Assembly (NCBI GenBank): GCA_005784505.1
Contig: VCAZ01000097.1
Location: 1,222,501-1,286,500, forward strand
Length of the DNA: 64,000 bases
Source of the DNA: Bagarius yarrelli
Taxonomy: Eukaryota; Chordata; Actinopteri; Siluriformes; Sisoridae
Reading direction: 5' to 3'
The translations under genes and the position numbers were made by a program. This document shows positions 58,701-64,000 of the stretch, in pieces (position 1 is the first letter of the stretch; each line of letters starts with the position of its first letter). The notes under the pieces are model-generated. The model was given only the letters and a program-made list of their open reading frames with translations. It ran no database searches and was not told the DNA's origin.

Positions 58701-61270
58701 TAACCTACCATCTCTACAATATCTCAAAATGTAATATAAAATGATAAAACATATGGATAAATAAATGGTATAAAGTGTAATTTTAGGTGATGAAGTTAAA
58801 CATACCGTGTGGTAATCGTACCAGCGGGCATTAGGGATGTAGCCGATGACCTCAGTTACTCCCTAAAGGAGGCATTAAAAAAAGATAAAAAACAATCAGC
58901 ATCAACAAAACTATCATCTTCGTATTCTAACAGATGCCAAATAACAACAGATACAAAATATACATTATAATTTAATTTATCCAGTATGAGCCAATTAAAT
59001 CTTGTTTTGAAGACAAGAGTAGTGTGAAAAGAAAATGATGACGGACCTTTTCCAGAGCAGGAGTGATGAGCAGTGCTGGACCCCACATGAACTGTTTGTC
59101 AATGTCCCATGTCACTTTATCGTCCACAAATCTAAAGCGGAGAATAAAAAATTATTAATAACATGAACCATATGTGTGTGAAACTACCCCCCCCCCCCCA
59201 CATTTTGAGGTAAAGAACCCTAATATTTGAATACTTGTCTTTGTACTTCCTGGATGATGATGTATAGATACTTACTCATGAAGCAAAGGCCGGACCACAG
59301 TACTGCCTTTAGTGTGAGCCTCGAACATTAGTGTGTACAGGTAAGGGAGAAGTGTATAACGGATGTTCAACACATGCCGAGATGCCTCAGCAAATTCAGC
59401 ATCCCATGCCACTGGGTCTTGTCTCTGTTACACATTACAATTTGTAAAGTTTTAACAGATTAACAATAGAATAGCAACAATTATTCACAGTGGACAGTTT
59501 TAGAAACTATATGTTCTTATCAGACCTTGCACCAGGAACCAGGGGTCCCTTAATATATCTATGGTTGCAGGCACCGCCGCGAGACCTTGATTTTGCGGAG
59601 TGGATTGCCCCACCCTTGGTTTTGAGCCACCTGCGCTACTATCTGCCTCTGACTCAAAATAAAGCAAATGAACTCCACCTAAGCTAATCATCGTCAGTTA
59701 TGTGGTTGTCTCCCACCCACATACACCAAATGCACTTCTGTCTGATCAACTATACTTTTTGTTTCAACTGTTTTTTTTTTTTTTGGTTAAACATTATTTG
59801 CACTGCATTACTAAATAATTAAATTTTTTAAGTTGATCCAGGTAGCCAATCTTGCCATTTTAATTACGTGTCTCGCGGTTGCGACAGAACTATGCTGTTG
59901 CTCAATGAGGAAATTTAGCCACATTGTATTGATCCCACACAATCAGGGTTTCATTGGATTTTTGCACTCAAAGGTCACTTTTTAAACGAATGTCATGGTG
60001 AAAACCCGACACACACACACACACACACCAATTCTGTCTCACTGACACAGCAGTACATGACATTTAATCAAAGGCATTTGATTTCATATAGTGTAGTTAC
60101 AGTTACCTACATTTAAGTCTCGTTTCAGTGGTAACATGGATGAAGAGACGATATTTCAACGCATGAATCTATTTGCACTGCTTTATCAGCATGTCAAGTT
60201 TTCCTGTTGGTTACAGGTTTTTAGGTCTTGCTGTGATATCACTTTTAACTTAGCTCATGGTTAAGGTGTTGGATCACCAATCCAAAGATTGTGGGTTTGA
60301 TTCCCAGCTGCACCACCCTACCACTGTTGGACCCTTGAGTTATATAAATGAGATAAATGTTAGTTGTTTTGAATAAGGACGTCTGCCAAATGCTGTAAAT
60401 GTAAACTATTAATTTGTTAACAAAAATAAAATTATTTTTAAAATCTTTCCACCTAATTGTTTAATACGCGGTTGGGGTGACTAGTGCAATCATCCTCTCA
60501 AGCACATTTATAAATAAATACAATCATATCCAGATGGTGTGAGGGGGAAAAACTGCTTATAAAAAGTTCAGTGATGTAAAAATCTATTTTCTGCCTATTC
60601 TAATTACTGTCAATGTCTTGTTCATTCATATTCTATGCAGTGTCAAGCTCACCGGGTTGCCCTTGCCATTATGATTCCTGGAGTATGGGTAAAACGCTCC
60701 CAGCTGCATCCAGCGAAGGCACATTTCATACTCGGCTTGGTTAAAGAACCCACAAATATCAGCTCCAGTCTGAATAAGTTAGCAACAAAAAGGATGTTAA
60801 AGCAGAATCATTATCATGCCCTAGTTAATAAATTAACTTAACCGAACACACTGAATATTGAGTCTGAACACAAATATGTGATGTAAACCACTTACATAAG
60901 AAATTCCAAACAAACTGAACTCCATCATTCCTGCGAAAGAAGGAAGAGGCACAAAGTTATTAGGTCAGTATATAAAAAAACAACAATGTCTTATATGTAT
61001 GTGTGTCTCTTATATTTACTAAAACCCAACACCCCCCACTCCAAATAAGACAAAAATACACATACCTACACCTACAACATTACATGCTTTTGTATCTTTC
61101 TCACACACCCTTACACACACACACACACACACACACCTATTATAGACTTGTAGAGTTGATCCCAGGCAGCCGTGTTATCCCCTAGCCAGTGTCCTGCCCA
61201 TCGGCCGCTGCTTGGGTACGTCGAGCGAGTCACTATTATTCCTCTTTTCCCTGTTACTTTCAGCAAGGCA

Positions 61271-61307
<37 letters not shown>

Positions 61308-63969
61308 TTTACATATTTCCTGTAAACAACCAAACATACATACATATTAAGTCTAAATTTAAATCCCCAAAAAGGGAATAGGTTCAATGTTCTTCTTTCT
61401 TTCTTTCTTTCTTTCTTTCTTCACAGCAAATCATCTTTCTTTATCCTCTGCATCCATTTTCCTCACACCCACTAACTTCATCTACTTATTCATCACATCT
61501 ATATACCTCCTTACCGGCACTCGTCCAAACTATCTCAGCATGTGCAGTGCCTGGACCCTGGAAGCCATTCCAACTTTTACACATAATGATTAATGAATAA
61601 TTTTGTATGAAGATGTCTTGTTCCATAACCACGACTCATTGTGGAGGTTGGAAAAAAGGCAAGCCCCAATACGGAGGTTGTCCTCTTTGCTGCAGGAATC
61701 CCTCATCTAGCTTACTATGCCACACTTCATGGTTTTCAGCAGGCCATTTGATATTTAATTGGCCAGAAACCACCTGCAATGTAGCATTTAGCTCCCATGT
61801 GAGCTGTGCATGCATGATTCACAACCGAGCATTAAAACGACATGTTATTTGTGTCATTTCAGCAGATAAACCACGAGAAAGGAGATACTAACACATCAAA
61901 CCGCTCGCTATGCTTAGCATGCACGTGGCTGCATTTCATTTCTGCAGGTTATGCTAACATGCCACCGATAAAACATGGCAACAATTAGATTTCACGGGTG
62001 CTTTAGATAGACACACATGACAGCGTTCCCTATATATCCTGAATGGGATGTCAATACATCACAGACCACGTATACACACACAGAGTCACAAATACCAGCG
62101 AATTGGATTAGCAGATATATCAATGCAACTAGTAACTGCAAACTTCTTAATCTTAGGTTGGATTCCCAGCTCCACCAAGACACCACTGTTGGGCCCCTGA
62201 TTAAGGCCCTTAACCCTTAATTGCTCAGTTGTATAAATGAGTAAAATGTAAGTCGCTCTGGATAAGAACGTCTGCCAAATGCTGTAAATGTAAATGTAAT
62301 CAGTTTTACTTACTCATACGTTGGTTTGGTGTGGGACCAGCCATACAAGCTGTGCACGTCATAGTGTTTAACGGATGTGCCGTCGGGAAGAAATTGCTCA
62401 CTGTTCATACAAAGGGTTTTGTGGATCAGCCCCCGTTCTTTAGACTCCAGTGCTGCAAATATTTGTTTCATTTAAAACTATTTGTATCATCAAATATAAA
62501 TAGTGTACAAATCTAACCCTACTACTAATAACATTAATAACAATACTACTATTACTATTACTCGTTATGAATAATAATAATAATAATAATTATTATTATT
62601 ATAATAGCCAAACAATAGTTTTAATAGTTTTTCGTGTCTCAAAACAGGTGCATTGTTCTGTTCCTGAGGACGAGATTCGTTTTATTTGTTAACACAAAAG
62701 ATGCAACATTTGCATGGTGACGGTACAACTCGTTATAATTGCTACAGCATAAATAATTAGAGGTGAGCAGTCCATAACATTACATGTAACTATACATAAA
62801 TTCTTACTTAATACTTTTAAAAGTAAAATTGAATAGTGATAGAATTCATCAATCAAGATCCATGAAATGCTTTAGAATAAATATTACAAAACAATTTTTA
62901 GTCTATTAAAAAGCACTTTTTTTTTTTTTTTTTTTACTAAAAGCGAATTTTAAAAGTTACAGAAAACTTTTGTAGCCTTTAAAGTAAGATAGAAATCTTG
63001 TCTTACGCGGCATGTAGGGCGGATGATCATAGATTGATGGTCCTAGACACTTTCCGTCAACAGTTCCATCAACAAAACTGACAGGCTCATTCATGTCCTT
63101 CATACACAATAACAAAGTTATACATTTTTAAACATAAATAAATAAGACTATATAAAAATAAAATGAAGCGAAGCATGCGCTGTATACCAATCTATTATTC
63201 TATACCCACAATATAGTTGAAACTCTAATAGTCGTGTGAGTACATTTTATATAACAGCAGAGTTTAACTCCAACTGTAACATTATTAGCAGACCTGGGAT
63301 CAGTTATCTTTGCACTATGCATACTATGCCTAGCTTTTTTTTGGCTAATTATTCAGAAAAATACCACACGGTTTTATTTAAAAAAATGTAAACGTACATA
63401 TTACAGTATATGTTTTACAGTGAAGACAATGAGTATTTTTGACTATAATAGAATAATATTAGAACATACAAACAAAACACACAAGCAATTTCTTTTAGAG
63501 GTGAGTGTGGCCAAGGGTAGGTCCCTCCCCTGTACTTAGAGTGATAGCCTATCAAAATAGCGGATTCGCTAATTAAATATACATATATATTTATTTGCAG
63601 AAAATACATTTTTGCTATATTGATATCTGTGTCTCTGCCCTCCATAATAACAAACCTGTGTCCTTTTTTAGTTCCCCTTACGTTAAAGTGGTGGCGTAGT
63701 CGGCATTAATACCCTTTTTTAGGGTTGCTATTCATAGTGTAATCGTTTTATTCCTCGTAGCAATGCTAGCATACCCTCTGTGCTACCGTTCCTCCTGCAT
63801 TTTTAATAGTTTTAAGTAAATAAAATCCATTATTAAGCATTCTAAATGGACTTACAATCCACAGGCCATCAAAAGTTAAGTTTGCATAGAAGTCACTGAT
63901 TTCTTTCTGCCACCAATCTGCTGTACGGTTCCGGAAGAAGTCAGGAAATGCTGTATAAGCTCTGTATAT
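55660..63969 (-). CDS. si: Sucrase-isomaltase-like glycoside hydrolase family 31, C-terminal part
   Basis: Exons (5' to 3' on the - strand) are 63969-63856, 63097-63007, 62452-62314, 61270-61137, 60930-60896, 60769-60653, 59424-59276, 59131-59047, 58862-58806, 58291-58167, 58027-57939, 56647-56598, 56272-56105 and 55737-55660. The total is 1431 nt (476 residues plus TAA) with all phases compatible. It carries the GH31 nucleophile region GLWI|DMNEP split over the first two exons, the acid/base region GHWLGDN, TGADICGFFN, RNHN, RPLLHEF, LHVRGGHILPW and a C-terminal beta domain with LFWDDGE. In vertebrates this is the second GH31 module of a brush-border type II membrane disaccharidase that hydrolyses sucrose, maltose and isomaltose. 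All recognisable catalytic residues in the covered part are present. The alternative is maltase-glucoamylase; the zbbx linkage favours si. The gene continues beyond base 64000. Confidence 0.85.
56105..56272 (-). CDS. si: si exon: distal C-terminal beta domain
   Basis: This has 56 codons, phase 0 both sides, acceptor gtgtttcag and donor gtaaga. It encodes NNLANLVIHNGVAPVDQLKL and VKVWGAGGVPITKVTM, corresponding to the ILG/VWG..P...V strands of the family. Confidence 0.84.
56598..56647 (-). CDS. si: si short exon: TYANNAYFLTYFSVIR
   Basis: The exon is 50 nt, completing Asp of GID, with acceptor cttccag and donor gtaagt. It encodes TYANNAYFLTYFSVIR in the distal beta domain. Confidence 0.8.
56648..57938 (-). 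other. si intron with tandem duplication
   Basis: It contains two adjacent copies of a ~237-bp sequence (57337-57573 and 57592-57828). An unclassified, less AT-rich segment around 56940-57260 may be a DNA-transposon relic. Confidence 0.65.
57337..57828. repeat. Tandem duplication, ~255-bp period
   Basis: Copies at 57337-57573 and 57592-57828 are nearly identical from 'gcagtgattctgatag'-type sequence through 'ggtaaagcttag' to 'ccccagcccaatat'. They differ mainly at the first bases and in the ~15 bases after 'agcttag'. Confidence 0.88.
57939..58027 (-). CDS. si: si exon: RKNPLGLIVALDD...LFWDDGE
   Basis: The exon is 89 nt, phase 2 in and 1 out, with acceptor tgtatacag and donor gtgggt. It encodes RKNPLGLIVALDDHGTASGS then LFWDDGEGI. 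Confidence 0.9.
58167..58291 (-). CDS. si: si exon: LHVRGGHILPWQ
   Basis: The exon is 125 nt, phase 0 in and 2 out. It contains INLHVRGGHILPWQKPENN, strongly conserved in sucrase-isomaltase and maltase-glucoamylase. Confidence 0.9.
58806..58862 (-). CDS. si: si exon: YIPNARWYDYHT
   Basis: This has 19 codons, phase 0 both sides, and encodes GVTEVIGYIPNARWYDYHT, typical of the GH31 proximal C-terminal domain. Confidence 0.88.
59047..59131 (-). CDS. si: si exon: FVDDKVTWDID...GPALLITP
   Basis: The exon is 85 nt, completing the Glu of RPLLHE, with acceptor ccgctttag and donor gtccgt. It encodes the WGPALLITPALEK strand leading to the C-terminal beta domain. Confidence 0.89.
59276..59424 (-). 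CDS. si: si exon: RQDP...RPLLHE
   Basis: The exon is 149 nt, phase 0 in and 2 out. It encodes RQDPVAWDAEFAEASRHVLN and RYTLLPYLYTLMFEAHTKGS, ending in RPLLHE. Confidence 0.9.
59432..60652 (-). other. si intron with CA run and SINE A
   Basis: It contains a (CA)n run (60010-60028) and a SINE A copy (60255-60410, + orientation). The rest is unremarkable. Confidence 0.6.
60653..60769 (-). CDS. si: si exon: TGADICGFFN...FYPYSRNHN
   Basis: This has 39 codons, phase 0 both sides, acceptor cttattcag and donor gtgagc. It contains the second GH31 signature region (GADICGFFNQAEYEMCLRWM). Confidence 0.9.
60896..60930 (-). CDS. si: si micro-exon MMEFSLFGISY
   Basis: The exon is only 35 nt (phase 1 in, 0 out) with acceptor tttcgcag and donor gtaagt. 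It encodes MMEFSLFGISY between GDN and TGADICG. Confidence 0.86.
61113..61303. repeat. Paired (CA)n microsatellites flanking the si exon
   Basis: CA runs at 61113-61136 and 61273-61303 directly adjoin the two ends of exon 61137-61270. Confidence 0.93.
61137..61270 (-). CDS. si: si exon: acid/base GHWLGDN, bracketed by CA repeats
   Basis: The exon is 134 nt, completing Asp of TYD|ALLK and ending after the first base of Gly. It encodes TGKRGIIVTRSTYPSSGRWA then GHWLGDN, where the Asp is the family acid/base. On the - strand the acceptor reads (tg)n-tag and the donor is the first gt of a (gt)n run. Confidence 0.88.
61304..62313 (-). other. si intron with TTCT run, LINE and SINE fragments
   Basis: It holds a (TTCT)n run (61391-61421), an antisense LINE 3' fragment (61424-61600: 'cactaacttcatctacttat') and a 5'-truncated SINE A (62150-62302). 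Confidence 0.6.
62314..62452 (-). CDS. si: si exon: HYDVHSLYGWS
   Basis: The exon is 139 nt, phase 1 in and 2 out, with acceptor atttgcag and donor gtaagt. It encodes GTSVKHYDVHSLYGWSHTKP, conserved in the GH31 barrel. Confidence 0.87.
62453..63006 (-). other. si intron, AT-rich
   Basis: It contains an (AAT/ATT)n patch near 62565-62602 that can fold on itself and a poly-T run near 62918-62936. Nothing else is seen. Confidence 0.55.
63007..63097 (-). CDS. si: si exon: DMNEP catalytic nucleophile
   Basis: The exon is 91 nt, phase 0 in and 1 out. It opens with Asp of DMNEPVSFVDG, the GH31 nucleophile aspartate by family knowledge, then a short variable loop. Confidence 0.87.
63856..63969 (-). 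CDS. si: si exon: ...DFFRNRTADWW...FDGLWI
   Basis: This has 38 codons, phase 0 in and out, acceptor taactcag and donor gtaagt. It ends with GLWI, the first half of the GH31 signature W-x-D-M-N-E. Confidence 0.88.
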
Positions 63970-64000
63970 CTGAGTTAGATGAACAAATCACACACAAACT

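Overview
This is a vertebrate nuclear DNA window, almost certainly from a teleost fish. It is AT-rich, its genes are split into small exons with canonical GT-AG junctions, and it is crowded with CA/GT, GATA, TTCT and TA microsatellites. It also carries several recurring tRNA-like SINE families and LINE, Tc1/mariner, DIRS and hAT remnants of the kind seen in fish. The SINE tail ending in 'gctctggataag...gtctgccaaatg' resembles repeats of otophysan fishes such as catfishes and characins. That lineage guess is from memory and is only an inference.

Two protein genes can be reconstructed at exon level. On the + strand, 717-29652 holds most of zbbx (zinc finger B-box domain containing). Twelve exons with mutually compatible phases encode 876 residues from the B-box to the stop codon. 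The 5' exons lie outside the window. On the - strand, 63969-55660 holds the 3' end of a glycoside hydrolase family 31 gene, best called intestinal sucrase-isomaltase (si). Fourteen exons encode 476 residues and include the catalytic DMNE segment, the GDN acid/base segment and the C-terminal beta domains. The two genes point at each other and are separated by about 26 kb. In human, ZBBX and SI both lie on 3q26, which supports the sucrase-isomaltase call over maltase-glucoamylase.

The 26 kb between them is mostly repeat-derived. Its one gene-like island is at about 33.82-34.83 kb: a GC-rich promoter with an RFX-type X-box palindrome and a TATA box, followed by a purine-rich tract and two candidate exons with good splice sites. 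The product is not recognised. A second candidate is an uninterrupted 108-codon reading frame on the - strand at 35429-35755 with one predicted membrane segment. The rest of the interval holds a poly-C tract, a GATA array, SINEs, L2/CR1-like, Rex-like and L1/RTE-like LINE fragments, a DIRS tyrosine-recombinase fragment, and a LINE fragment in which a 36-bp unit has been tandemly amplified.

Inside the zbbx introns are a duplicated two-exon mini-gene-like unit (13.9 and 15.3 kb, - strand), a deleted Tc1 transposase between the two copies, and a ~0.5 kb direct duplication flanking one zbbx exon. The most striking splicing feature is the si exon at 61137-61270: both of its splice sites are built from (GT)n microsatellite sequence. 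No RNA genes, CRISPR arrays or prokaryotic signals were found. zbbx and si have no known functional link; they are simply neighbours.
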